A stretch of DNA of 64,000 nt from assembly GCA_002483145.1 (NCBI GenBank), contig DLHJ01000003.1:248001-312000 (forward strand), written 5' to 3'. Under the pieces are notes generated by a model, which was not told where the DNA came from, ran no database searches, and was given only the letters and a program-made list of their open reading frames with translations. Made by a program: the position numbers and the translations under genes. The DNA comes from Cellvibrio sp. UBA7671 (lineage in GTDB: Bacteria > Pseudomonadota > Gammaproteobacteria > Pseudomonadales > Cellvibrionaceae). Shown one piece after another: positions 53,671 to 62,498 of the stretch. The stretch's first letter is position 1, and each line of letters starts with the position of its first letter.

Positions 53671-53709
53671 AATTCAAAAACATCTTGAATAATTACTAAA
53701 TGGTTTTCG

Positions 53710-54336
53710 TTAAATCGCTTTTTTCAAATAGGTAGTGAGATCGGCTGGTGTATCTATATCAAACTCAGCAGAGGGCATAGCAACAGGAACAATTTGCTTG
53801 GTACAACCCAACAGCAAATTTTTTGCACCGCGATCGCCACGACACTCATACAACCGCGCTTTAAAGCGCGCCGGAAAAATCGCGGGCACGCCCAAGGTAT
53901 TGGCAAAACTCGCGCAAGCTATCTTGTCCGGGTTTTTACACCAGGTGCGATATAAGTTGCGCAAATCCTGCGCGCTGATTAACGGCTGGTCGCTCAACAA
54001 TACCAATACCGGATTACTGTTTTGCAAATGTTTAATGCCAAATGCGAGCGAATTTCCCACGCCCAATTTCCACGCGGGAAATTCCAGCAATTCGATCGGG
54101 CGATCGGTAAATCTTTTTGATTTTGCCTCCAGCTCTGGCTGCGCTTGTAATAGCTGGGGATAAAAGGCTCCACCTACAACAAAGATACGCTCGGGTTCAA
54201 GCGTGCGTGCAGTGGCGATACTGGTGGCCAGCAACGGTCGCCCCTGCCAATCCGCCAACTGTTTGCATCCGCCAAAACGGCTCGCGCTACCGGCCGCTAA
54301 TATCAGGCAATCGATTGTTATCTTGTCAGCCATCAT
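53710..54336 (-). CDS. MocA-like molybdenum cofactor nucleotidyltransferase
   Basis: The 208-residue MobA/MocA-type enzyme has LILAAGSASRFGGCKQLADWQG near the N-terminus (nucleotide-binding) and VLLSDQPLISAQDL (metal-binding Asp). MocA makes the cytosine dinucleotide form of the cofactor used by xanthine-dehydrogenase-type enzymes, which fits the iorAB-like genes downstream. The start ATG overlaps the stop of the XdhC-like gene as ATGA, with GAGGG upstream. Confidence 0.85.
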   Translation of the reverse strand: MMADKITIDCLILAAGSASRFGGCKQLADWQGRPLLATSIATARTLEPERIFVVGGAFYPQLLQAQPELEAKSKRFTDRPIELLEFPAWKLGVGNSLAFGIKHLQNSNPVLVLLSDQPLISAQDLRNLYRTWCKNPDKIACASFANTLGVPAIFPARFKARLYECRGDRGAKNLLLGCTKQIVPVAMPSAEFDIDTPADLTTYLKKAI

Positions 54337-55439
54337 AAGGATGCCCTCATGTTCGATAAAATAAAGGGCGCATCTGCTTCGCGGGAAACAATAGAATGCA
54401 TCTGCATTTCGTCTTGAGCCATTTCACTTAAAGGCAACGCATTGCTACCAAAGACTTTTGCATGGCATTCAGCCAATACCGATAGCGCAATACTCTCAGG
54501 TAAATCTCCTCCCAGCGCCAAACCCATAGGCCCTGCGATAGCGTAACGCAATTGTGCTTCGTTCAGTCCTGCTGTCGCCAATACTTCTGCCTTACGTTTG
54601 GCAGGGCCGAGCAAACCTATGTACGGATTTACCAGCTCGCGCGTTTGTAGCGCCGCAACTGCCGCTGCATCCAATCGCAAATTGTGATGGGCAATCACGA
54701 CGCCATCGATTTGGTGCAATAAATCGCTTGATAATTCCGCCACCGATTCATTCAGCGCAGTAATGCCTGCTGGAAAATTTTCGCGCTTACTGGAATTTAA
54801 ACGCTGGTCGGCCAAAGTCACCCGCCACCCCATCACCAGCGCCAAATGGCACAGGGGAATAACATCCACACCACTGCCAAGGATTAATAAATGCGGCAGT
54901 GGATTAATTAAGGTGACAAGATTTTTTTCTTCACTGCCAGCGCTATCAAGCACTACTGGAGGGGATTGCAAACTACCGTGTTGACGCTGTGAAAATTTTC
55001 GCTGGCACGGCGTAAAACCGGCGTACGCCTGATCAAGTTGCAATGCATAATTGCACGCCTGATGCTGTTGCAAACAAGCGAGCACCGCAGGTAATTGGAG
55101 AAAATCATTGCGCGCATGGCAGGGGTGCAACAAAATTTCCGCTGCGCCACCGCAACCTATACCAAGGCGCCAGGCAATATTGCTGTCATCCGCCGCGTCG
55201 TAAACCACACGGCGCGACTTACCCAAAGCTACCACCTTGCGCGCTTGCAATAGCAAATCTGATTCTATACAGCCGCCGCTTAATAACCCTAGCTGATGCC
55301 CCGCATCGCTGAGCAACATGAGCGCACCGGTTTTGCGATACACCGAACCGCGCGTATGAATCACTGCGCCCAAAACCCAATTGGCCTCATCTTTCAGCGG
55401 CAACCAGGAAGCGAGCAGATGGTAAAAATGATTGGACAT
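54333..55439 (-). CDS. XdhC-like molybdenum enzyme maturation factor
   Basis: The 368-residue protein has an N-terminal XdhC/CoxI domain (VLGAVIHTRGSVYRKTGA, LLSGGCIESDLL) and a C-terminal Rossmann domain (LLILGSGVDVIPLCHLAL). XdhC proteins bind the cofactor, promote its sulfuration and insert it into the target enzyme. It heads the minus-strand operon xdhC-mocA-iorA-iorB. No ribosome-binding site stands out; the start at 55439 is set by homology of the N-terminus. Between 55440 and 55639 no gene is visible. Confidence 0.88.
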   Translation of the reverse strand: MSNHFYHLLASWLPLKDEANWVLGAVIHTRGSVYRKTGALMLLSDAGHQLGLLSGGCIESDLLLQARKVVALGKSRRVVYDAADDSNIAWRLGIGCGGAAEILLHPCHARNDFLQLPAVLACLQQHQACNYALQLDQAYAGFTPCQRKFSQRQHGSLQSPPVVLDSAGSEEKNLVTLINPLPHLLILGSGVDVIPLCHLALVMGWRVTLADQRLNSSKRENFPAGITALNESVAELSSDLLHQIDGVVIAHHNLRLDAAAVAALQTRELVNPYIGLLGPAKRKAEVLATAGLNEAQLRYAIAGPMGLALGGDLPESIALSVLAECHAKVFGSNALPLSEMAQDEMQMHSIVSREADAPFILSNMRASL

Positions 55440-55639
55440 AAACAGGCATCCGTATTGTTACAGTTATCGGACTACTGAGCCGACAGATAATCCCACCAGC
55501 GCGGTGATAATGAAAGCGGGATTAACAAAACTAAACAGCACTATGACAATTGGCATCCACAGAAGTTAACTTTGGGCATAATGGGTGGCTGCCATAAAAC
55601 CATAATGCCACCTACAACAATCATCCCCGGAAGTCCCCT

Positions 55640-56221
55640 ATGACCGACAAAATCAGAAATATCAGCAAAACCCTTCTTTCAAATAATTGGTACACCTTGA
55701 ACAAATATTCATTTGAATATCAAAAACCCAATGGCGATTGGGAACAGCAACATCGGGAAGCCTATGACCGGGGCAATGGCTCAACCATACTGCTTTACAA
55801 CTCCTCCAAAGGCACTGTCATACTGACCCGCCAATTTCGGCTGCCCACCTATGTCAATGGCAATAGAGATGGCATGCTGATTGAAACCTGTGCCGGCTTA
55901 TTGGATAAGGACAATGCAGAGGACTGCATCAGAAAAGAAGCCGAAGAAGAAACCGGGTACAAAATTAATCAGGTGAAAAAAATATTCCAAGCCTATATGT
56001 CGCCCGGTTCGGTGACAGAGATCCTATATTTTTTTATTGCCGAATACAGCGATGATATGAAAGTATCTGATGGGGGAGGATTGGAGCATGAACAAGAAAA
56101 TATCCAGGTGCTGGAACTCGAGTTTAATGCCGCTTACCGCATGATTGAGTCAGGCGAAATCATGGATGGAAAAACAATTATGCTGCTGCAATATGCAAAA
56201 TTACATAATCTGTGCTCATAA
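55640..56221 (+). CDS. nudK: GDP-mannose pyrophosphatase NudK
   Basis: The 193-residue Nudix hydrolase closely follows E. coli NudK in layout. It has [20 protein letters not shown] at the start, the Nudix box starting at [10 protein letters not shown] with the metal residues in REAEEET-like [32 protein letters not shown] and [12 protein letters not shown] at the end. The first Glu of the classic box is Asn here. NudK hydrolyses GDP-mannose and related sugar nucleotides. It converges on the orphan binding-protein gene, with a weak CGCCA/TGGCG hairpin between them. Confidence 0.9.
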   Translation: MTDKIRNISKTLLSNNWYTLNKYSFEYQKPNGDWEQQHREAYDRGNGSTILLYNSSKGTVILTRQFRLPTYVNGNRDGMLIETCAGLLDKDNAEDCIRKEAEEETGYKINQVKKIFQAYMSPGSVTEILYFFIAEYSDDMKVSDGGGLEHEQENIQVLELEFNAAYRMIESGEIMDGKTIMLLQYAKLHNLCS

Positions 56222-56379
56222 AATTCGCCAGCTAATGGCGCTCCCATGGATTAGATACAGTAGGATAGATAAATAATCAAAACCTTCATCAAGGTGAAGC
56301 CGGAGATTGATTCTACAGAGACAGAAAAAATATTTAGGCTGTAATGATTAGTGGTCACCGCACTATTTTGTAGACAAAA

Positions 56380-57258
56380 TCAGAATTCGCGCAAAAGTGC
56401 GTGGTTGGGCGTTCCTAAACTACCGTCGTCATCGGGATTGGATAATTCAATCAGCGTTCGTTCGGATAAACGCAAGCGATGCAACCGCGCACCGAAATGC
56501 TCTTTGAAAATCGTATCCATTTTTCCACTTTCTTTTATATAGGTTAAACCCACCGTAAGCCGCTCTGCCAGTGCAGGATATTCCGGGCTAACATAAAAAT
56601 AAACCGGCAAGGGCATATAGATCAGCAACGTTTGCTCGGGTACCAGATTCTCTACCCGTGCACCTTCAATTTCATAATGGTCATCAATTTCAATCACACT
56701 CAGTGGCACAAAAAAATAGCGTTTTCCTGCAAGCATTTTTAACAGCGATGTCATAGTGAGAGGCTCGGCCACTGAAAATCCATTGTGTTTGTACACATGC
56801 CCCTCCCAGCCCTTACCAAACCCCATGGGTAATTGGGCTAACTCGGAGAGGGTTTTAATACTGCGAAAGCGCGACTGGTCTTCTTTGCGGATCAATAAAA
56901 CACGGTAACCCATAAAACCATTGAGCACTGGCACTGGCACACGAATCAAACCCACGCGCGCGCCTTTTTGGGTAGGAAAACCAACCAGCCGATCCACATT
57001 CATTTTTTCGCCCGCCACCAATAATTCGTGTTTACGTTCGGAGCTTAGCGGCTCTTGGGTAAACACCAGTTGATAGGCGCCATGACTTGATTCAGTGGCA
57101 TTAAGTGCAGCCGTAATCAGTGCGAGGTAATAATCCTCACTCACCAGATCAACATTATTGCCCAGGTATTTGACCTGCATGGGCTCCTCGGCCAATGCAG
57201 GGCGCATCAGCCAACAAAGAGCGTAAGTTAGCAAAAATACCGCTGTACGGACGTTCAT
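56380..57258 (-). CDS. Orphan periplasmic binding protein divergent from a diguanylate cyclase
   Basis: The 292-residue secreted protein has a signal peptide (about 1-23) and a type-3-like binding fold: VSEDYYLALITAALNATE in lobe 1, a pattern IKTLSELAQLPMGFGKGWEG at the crossover and VEPxTMTSLLKMLAGKRYFFVPL-like AEPLTMTSLLKMLAGKRYFF later. No transporter partner is nearby. It shares layout with the protein at 16618-17490. GGAGG before ATG 57258 is strong. It is divergent from the GGDEF gene at 57466 across a 207-bp spacer, so it may act as that cyclase's periplasmic partner; this is inference. Confidence 0.78.
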   Translation of the reverse strand: MNVRTAVFLLTYALCWLMRPALAEEPMQVKYLGNNVDLVSEDYYLALITAALNATESSHGAYQLVFTQEPLSSERKHELLVAGEKMNVDRLVGFPTQKGARVGLIRVPVPVLNGFMGYRVLLIRKEDQSRFRSIKTLSELAQLPMGFGKGWEGHVYKHNGFSVAEPLTMTSLLKMLAGKRYFFVPLSVIEIDDHYEIEGARVENLVPEQTLLIYMPLPVYFYVSPEYPALAERLTVGLTYIKESGKMDTIFKEHFGARLHRLRLSERTLIELSNPDDDGSLGTPNHALLREF

Positions 57259-57465
57259 AACGTCCTCCCCCTTTGTGGGTGTAGTTATTAATACTCACTA
57301 TAAACAATGCTAGCAGTTGCTTATTACGGCGCCACAGTTTTTGTGGGCACTTGCTTTTTTTGTCTTAAAAGAAAAGATTTCATGGCAGGAGGATATAAAA
57401 CAACAAATGTCAGGCACATTATACTGACCACCTGAGTAGCGCTACCGTCTACACCTGGATTGAAC

Positions 57466-58614
57466 ATGTCACTCTTTGAAACAGTCAACATTATCGGCTA
57501 CACGCTCTACTTCGGTTTTGCCGTGCTGCTGTTATGGCTTAGCCGTATTCCGCGCACCAATGCCGGGGCCGGTTGCTGGGGAGTTGCCATTTTTTTGGGA
57601 TTTTGCGCGCGCCTGGCGCTGTCTTTTTCCGGCTCGCTCTTTACCATTAATGCCGCCGAACATCTCTATGCGTTTTTTATTAGCCTGGAAAAATGTTTTT
57701 TGTTGTTGGGCGCATTCCGCTTTTTTAGTTTGCCACACTACACCCGGCCTTATTTGATCCTTGTTGCGCTGATAATGCTATGGCTTACCAGCAGCTGGCT
57801 TGCCGAATTCAGCCGTCTGCTATTTTCTGTGGGGGTTGGACTATTCAATGCAGCAGCGCTGCTATTTTTTGCTGTTATCGCCTACCGTGAGCGCAACACC
57901 ATTCCGCACAAAGTCATGCTTTGGGTCGCTATTATTTGCGCCTGTTTTGCACTGCACTGGCTTACTTATCCAGTATTGCGCTTTACCGATACTTGGCTCG
58001 TGCCCGGTTTCTTACTGGGCACAACCATGGCGGTACTGCTGTATTTAAGTTTAATTTCGGCGGTGTTATTGCAATTTCAGAAACGTTTGCAAGATGCCGA
58101 AATTTACGCGCTCGATCTCGCTTATCACGACCCACTCACCGGGCTCAATAACAAACGTTACATGACCACACTGTTTGATCAGGCACTGATACTCGCCACC
58201 CGCCCACACCAAATGCTCGCCGTTATTTATATCGATCTGGATAATTTCAAACCCATCAACGATACCGCTGGCCATACAGTGGGCGATGAAGTGTTAAAAA
58301 TTATTGCCAAGCGCTTGGTCGATAACACACGCAGTACCGATATTTGCGCGCGCATCGGCGGCGATGAGTTTGTTGTTATCGCAACACAATTGGAAAACGC
58401 TGAACACGCCAATCAAATTGCCAGTAAAATTTTGCAGCAATGCTGCAGCCCGGTCGAGATAGGACACAGCAATTACCAACTGGGCGCCAGTATCGGTGTA
58501 AGTATTTATCCTACCCACAGCAACGACCTACACCAACTACTACAACTAGCCGACACAGCCATGTACGAAGTGAAGAAAAATGGCAAGAGCGGATTTCAGG
58601 TGCTGGGGAATTAA
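57466..58614 (+). CDS. Membrane diguanylate cyclase with seven-helix sensor
   Basis: The 382-residue protein has about seven hydrophobic segments in the first 205 residues and no large periplasmic domain, followed by a GGDEF domain (about 215-380). The active site is RIGGDEF and the inhibitory I-site is RSTD five residues before it. Conserved DLDNFKPINDTAGHTVGDEVL completes the nucleotide site. The sensor region resembles a MASE-type membrane domain but no named family is certain. ATG 57466 is chosen over a TTG two codons upstream. It is the fourth c-di-GMP-related gene of the window. Confidence 0.88.
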   Translation: MSLFETVNIIGYTLYFGFAVLLLWLSRIPRTNAGAGCWGVAIFLGFCARLALSFSGSLFTINAAEHLYAFFISLEKCFLLLGAFRFFSLPHYTRPYLILVALIMLWLTSSWLAEFSRLLFSVGVGLFNAAALLFFAVIAYRERNTIPHKVMLWVAIICACFALHWLTYPVLRFTDTWLVPGFLLGTTMAVLLYLSLISAVLLQFQKRLQDAEIYALDLAYHDPLTGLNNKRYMTTLFDQALILATRPHQMLAVIYIDLDNFKPINDTAGHTVGDEVLKIIAKRLVDNTRSTDICARIGGDEFVVIATQLENAEHANQIASKILQQCCSPVEIGHSNYQLGASIGVSIYPTHSNDLHQLLQLADTAMYEVKKNGKSGFQVLGN

Positions 58615-58790
58615 ACAATTCAACTCTGCAGTGCCCAGACTTTTCCAGCCAGTTGAGGGATAGGTAATGTCGCGTAATTCACCCCACTGCAAGATTTAGT
58701 GATAATCTAGGACCGCTCAAACATTGACCGTAGGGCGCACCAAGCGCAGTTACCCGCCGCCTCAGCAGTAGGTGGCAAGGAGTAGTATCA

Positions 58791-59057
58791 ATGCGTAGAC
58801 CTATCCTGTTATTGATCATCATGGCAATCGCCTATTCACAAAGCGAACTCATGTCGCAAGACATCGTCAAGGGCGTGATGTTTCCCCTGTTATTTTCTGC
58901 CGCTTTATTGATATTGCTGATCTGGCTTGTGCGTCGATTCCACAGTACTCGCAGAGGCGATGGTGGCTCGGGGGATTCAGGCGATGTTTTTCACTCCAGT
59001 GGAAAAAGCAGTGACAGGGATTTGGGAGATGGTGGTGGGGACGGCGGCGGAGAATAA
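58791..59057 (+). CDS. Small membrane protein with Gly/Asp-rich tail
   Basis: The 88-residue protein has two hydrophobic stretches (about 4-17 and 28-47), RRFHSTRRG after the second, and a tail dominated by Gly, Asp and Ser (DLGDGGGDGGGE). A clear AAGGAG lies 8 bases before the ATG at 58791, which supports real translation. I do not recognise a family. Gene order gives no clue to function. Confidence 0.55.
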   Translation: MRRPILLLIIMAIAYSQSELMSQDIVKGVMFPLLFSAALLILLIWLVRRFHSTRRGDGGSGDSGDVFHSSGKSSDRDLGDGGGDGGGE

Positions 59058-59407
59058 TGGCTCTAGAATAATAAATTTTTCAAAAAAAAATCGTCTAACG
59101 AATCAGCCTATTACAAAAAATTACGGTGATAGAACGAGTGATGCATTTAAGAAAATGCAGTTCTAAAGACAGTAACTCCACATTGACCTCTTAATTTTAC
59201 TTAATACTTATTGCCCAACCAATTTTGGTCTCATCACTCGCCCAAGACACCTCAATCTACATAAAAATATAATTGTTAGCAATTTAAAATCCTTTGAGAC
59301 AATTGTCATCCAAATTAGCCGACTAATGTGCGGTAACCGGCACTCATCGCGCAAAATTGAATGGTATTCTCCTTTTACAAATAAATTCTGAATGTGAAGG
59401 AGGCAAC
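59058..59407. other. AT-rich 350-bp region without a recognisable gene
   Basis: Base composition falls below that of the flanks and no open frame has a supported start. A small hairpin GCATTT-AAGA-AAATGC lies near 59143-59158. It probably holds the promoter for the peptidoglycan-binding-like gene, whose ribosome-binding site AAGGAGG is at 59397-59403. Confidence 0.5.
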
Positions 59408-59722
59408 ATGAAAATGGGGATAAGTGCATCTGTGGGAAGATGTGGAGTAAATAATCAGGAAGATGTTTTGTTCGTGCAATCAGCGTTAAATGCCTACGCA
59501 AAGAAACATGCGAGCAACACTTTTTTATTAAAAATCGATGGGATTTGTGGCGAAAAAACTACACAGGCGATATTTAATTTTCAGAAAAATCATGTGGGCA
59601 TTGCTATTCCGAGTGCCAGAATCGACCCACAAGGGAGAACTTTGCATTATTTGACAGCGCATCAACCGCACCTTAATGCCTCGCGGTATCAAACGCAGAT
59701 TAAAAAATCAGAAGCGCGATAA
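59408..59722 (+). CDS. Small peptidoglycan-binding-domain-like protein
   Basis: The 104-residue protein has a PG_binding_1-like module over most of its length: EDVLFVQSALNAYAKKHAS, KIDGICGEKTTQAIFNFQKN. DGICGEKTTQAIFNFQ matches the family consensus DGxxGpxTxxAvxxFQ. There is no signal peptide, so the module may act inside the cell or be secreted by other means. A textbook AAGGAGG four bases before ATG 59408 overrides a TTG at 59357. Confidence 0.75.
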   Translation: MKMGISASVGRCGVNNQEDVLFVQSALNAYAKKHASNTFLLKIDGICGEKTTQAIFNFQKNHVGIAIPSARIDPQGRTLHYLTAHQPHLNASRYQTQIKKSEAR

Positions 59723-59781
59723 TTGCATGATTAATCTCTGACATTAGCGAACATGTCAATACAGTAAAAAATTACGCAAAT

Positions 59782-59806
59782 AAAAAAAGGCGACTAAAAA
59801 GTCGCC
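59782..59806 (-). terminator. Rho-independent terminator after orn
   Basis: On the minus strand AGGCGACT-TTTT-AGTCGCCT is followed by TTTTTTT. It lies 22 bp past the orn stop codon. Confidence 0.92.
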
Positions 59807-59827
59807 TGCGTTTTACAAAATTTCTGC

Positions 59828-60373
59828 TTACTCCATCTTAAAAAACGTAGCCCGATAATGCTGCAGTTCCGCAATCGAATCCTTAATATCATCCAACGCT
59901 AAATGTGCGCCGGATTTTTTCACGCCGGCGATTACATCCGGTCTCCAGCGGCGGGCTAATTCTTTTACGGTGCTTACGTCTAAATTGCGGTAGTGGAAAT
60001 AATCTTCCAATTTGGGCATGCCGCGCACTAAAAAGCGGCGATCCTGGCAGATGGAGTTGCCGCTGATGGGCGATTTGCCTTTGGGTACCCATTGCTCCAG
60101 GAATTTAATCGTTTCTGCCTCCGCTTGTTCAATGCTGATTTTGCTCTCGCGCACGCGCTGGGTGAGGCCGGATTTACCGTGTTGGTTGGTGTTCCATTCA
60201 TCCATATTTAACATGATGCTGTCAGGCTGATGGATAGCGAATACAGGGCCTTCGGCGAGGATGTTGAGGTCGGCATCGGTGACTATGGTGGCGATTTCGA
60301 TAATCACGTCGGTATCCGGATTGAGGCCAGTCATTTCCAGATCGATCCAGATCAGGTTGTTTTCATTCAGCAT
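59828..60373 (-). CDS. orn: Oligoribonuclease
   Basis: Orn degrades 2-5-nucleotide RNAs, including pGpG from c-di-GMP breakdown. The 181-residue DEDDh exonuclease has [15 protein letters not shown] (first Asp, Glu), [11 protein letters not shown] (Asp) and [13 protein letters not shown] with His and Asp of the last motif. Its start is ATG 60373 with GAGGAA upstream; the frame continues open to 60715 but that extension overlaps rsgA and is rejected. It is divergent from rsgA, as in E. coli and Pseudomonas. Its other usual neighbour, queG, is 41 kb away. Confidence 0.97.
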   Translation of the reverse strand: MLNENNLIWIDLEMTGLNPDTDVIIEIATIVTDADLNILAEGPVFAIHQPDSIMLNMDEWNTNQHGKSGLTQRVRESKISIEQAEAETIKFLEQWVPKGKSPISGNSICQDRRFLVRGMPKLEDYFHYRNLDVSTVKELARRWRPDVIAGVKKSGAHLALDDIKDSIAELQHYRATFFKME

Positions 60374-60493
60374 AAGTAATTCCTCGACAACATGGGTTTT
60401 TACTCCGTAAATAGGGCACAATTGCGCGCAGCTTAAAGTAATTAAACAGTCTAGCCAAACATCACCCACCTCACAGGGCAAGTTCATCAACGC

Positions 60494-61513
60494 ATGACCA
60501 AACGCAAATTGACCCGCCGCCAGCAATGGCGCATCGACAAAATTCAGGACGAACGCACCGCCCGCGTGGCGAAACGCGACAAAGTCACCGATGAACAAAT
60601 GCATGAGAGCGATTTGGGGCCTGAGCAGCTGGGGTTGATCATCACCCACTACGGCACCCAAGTGGTGGTTGAGGCGACTGAAGGTGAGCAAGCGGGGCAA
60701 CACCAGCGCTGCCATTTCCGCAGCAACCTCGGCTCATTAGTGACGGGCGATAGAGTGGTCTGGCGCACGGGTAACCCGATGGGTGTGGTAGTTGCGGTCA
60801 TGCCGCGCGACTCTGCCCTGCAACGCCCCGATCCACACGGCGATATGAAAACCGTGGCCGCTAACATTGACCGCATTATGATTGTGGTCGCGCCCTACCC
60901 CGAACCCCATGCGAATTTGATTGACCGCTATCTGGTCGCCGCCAATGCCATCGATATCGAACCGGTATTGGTGATCAATAAAATCGACCGTATTGATGAC
61001 ACCACGCGCGAAAAAGTCACTTATCTGGAAACCACTTATCGCAAGCTGGGTTACACGGTATTGATGGTATCCACCAAAACCGAAACCGGGCTGGACGAAT
61101 TGCGCGAGTACCTTGCCGACTACACCAGCGTATTTGTGGGGCAATCGGGTGTAGGCAAATCCTCACTGGTAAATGCGCTCTTGCCTGAATCGAACTTGCG
61201 CGTGGGCGATTTGTCCGAACGACAACAGGGCACTCACACCACCACCAGCGCCACGCTTTTGCACTTCCCAGGCGGTGGCCATTTGATCGATTCGCCCGGA
61301 ATCCGCGAATTTGGTCTGTGGCATATGGAAGAAGGCGATGTGCTGGAAGGGTTTATCGAATTCAAACCCTTTATCGGCCACTGTAAATTCCGCGACTGCT
61401 CCCATCGCCACGAACCTGGCTGCGCCATTTTAAAAGCGCTAGAAGATGGCACAATCAGTGCAACACGTATGGATTCGTACCGTTATATTTTGCGAACGCT
61501 CAACGAGACTTAA
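60494..61513 (+). CDS. rsgA: Small-subunit ribosome maturation GTPase RsgA
   Basis: This circularly permuted GTPase helps mature the 30S subunit. The 339-residue protein has an OB-fold N-terminus, then NKID (G4), [14 protein letters not shown] (G1) and [10 protein letters not shown] (G3) in the permuted order. A C-terminal zinc module has [17 protein letters not shown] (Cys, Cys, His, Cys). It is divergent from orn with a 120-bp spacer and followed 59 bp later by a rhodanese gene, matching the Pseudomonas neighbourhood where a rhodanese precedes psd. Confidence 0.97.
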   Translation: MTKRKLTRRQQWRIDKIQDERTARVAKRDKVTDEQMHESDLGPEQLGLIITHYGTQVVVEATEGEQAGQHQRCHFRSNLGSLVTGDRVVWRTGNPMGVVVAVMPRDSALQRPDPHGDMKTVAANIDRIMIVVAPYPEPHANLIDRYLVAANAIDIEPVLVINKIDRIDDTTREKVTYLETTYRKLGYTVLMVSTKTETGLDELREYLADYTSVFVGQSGVGKSSLVNALLPESNLRVGDLSERQQGTHTTTSATLLHFPGGGHLIDSPGIREFGLWHMEEGDVLEGFIEFKPFIGHCKFRDCSHRHEPGCAILKALEDGTISATRMDSYRYILRTLNET

Positions 61514-61572
61514 TTAGTAACAAGCAGCATCGGTCTTGATTTTATTTTTAATACTTATAAAGGAGTAACTCC

Positions 61573-62382
61573 ATGGCACTTCCCTTTGTGATTGAGCCCA
61601 CGCAACTTGCTGCACTTTTAGCACAACCGACGAGCAAGTTATTAATTATTGATATGTGCGCCGAACAAACTTATTTGCAGGGCCATATCGATGGTGCAAT
61701 TCATGTACCGCCGCATAAAATCCTCAGCGGCCAACCGCCGGTGCCAGGCAAGATCGCTCCGATTGAAACACTCAATCGGGTATTTTCCTTTTTGGGTTTA
61801 ACACCCGACACTCACGTTGTTGTGTACGACGATGAAGGCGGCGGCTGGGCGGGCAGAATGATCTGGACACTCGACGCCATAGGTCACAAACACTACTCTT
61901 ATTTGAATGGCGGTTTGCATGCGTGGCTTGCATCCGGCCAATCACTCACCAAAGAAATTCCCGTGCTCACGCCCACAAAAGTTGATTTAAAAATTGACCC
62001 GATTGTGGTGATTGAAATTACCGACATTCTCGGCGAATTGGATCGCGCGGATTTTGTCGTATGGGATGCACGAAGTCCGGCAGAATTTACCGGCGAACGC
62101 ATTACGGCGCAAAAGAATGGCCACATTCCCGGTGCGATTAATTGCGAGTGGACAAATTTAATGGATCGCAATAATGCCTTGCGTATCCGCACTGATGCAC
62201 GCGAGTATTTGGCATCGCTGGGTTTAACCGCCGACAAAAGAATTGTCACCCACTGCCAAAGCCACCATCGCTCGGGCTTTACTTATTTAGTGGGCAAAGC
62301 AGTGGGATTAAATATTCGCGGTTACCACGGCTCCTGGGCTGAGTGGGGCAACCACCCGACCACGCCGGTATCGCAAGCGTAA
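61573..62382 (+). CDS. Two-domain rhodanese-like sulfurtransferase
   Basis: The 269-residue protein has two rhodanese domains (about 5-125 inactive and 140-262 active). The active-site loop HCQSHHRSG has Cys228, followed by GYHGSWAEWGN near the end. Such enzymes transfer sulfane sulfur from thiosulfate or another donor to cyanide or thiols. AAAGGAG precedes the ATG. It lies between rsgA and a terminator, as in Pseudomonas, where rhdA follows rsgA before psd, so it belongs to the conserved core, not to the nit cluster. Confidence 0.9.
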   Translation: MALPFVIEPTQLAALLAQPTSKLLIIDMCAEQTYLQGHIDGAIHVPPHKILSGQPPVPGKIAPIETLNRVFSFLGLTPDTHVVVYDDEGGGWAGRMIWTLDAIGHKHYSYLNGGLHAWLASGQSLTKEIPVLTPTKVDLKIDPIVVIEITDILGELDRADFVVWDARSPAEFTGERITAQKNGHIPGAINCEWTNLMDRNNALRIRTDAREYLASLGLTADKRIVTHCQSHHRSGFTYLVGKAVGLNIRGYHGSWAEWGNHPTTPVSQA

Positions 62383-62409
62383 CGCAAAAAAAATTGCTTT
62401 TTGATGTGC

Positions 62410-62440
62410 AAAAAAGCCGCTGATAATAGCGGCTTTTTTT
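62410..62440. terminator. Bidirectional terminator between rhodanese and aminopeptidase genes
   Basis: AAAAAAGCCGCT and AGCGGCTTTTTTT form a stem with T-runs on either strand between two convergent genes. Confidence 0.9.
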
Positions 62441-62498
62441 ATGCATTCCCCAGCTGGAGCTTGGGAACGAGAAAATTAATCTAATTACAATAAATGCG

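Noticed and set aside
60374-60715. N-terminal extension of orn to 60715
   Set aside because: It overlaps the first 220 bp of rsgA, and the Orn domain begins exactly at the ATG 60373, which has GAGGAA upstream.
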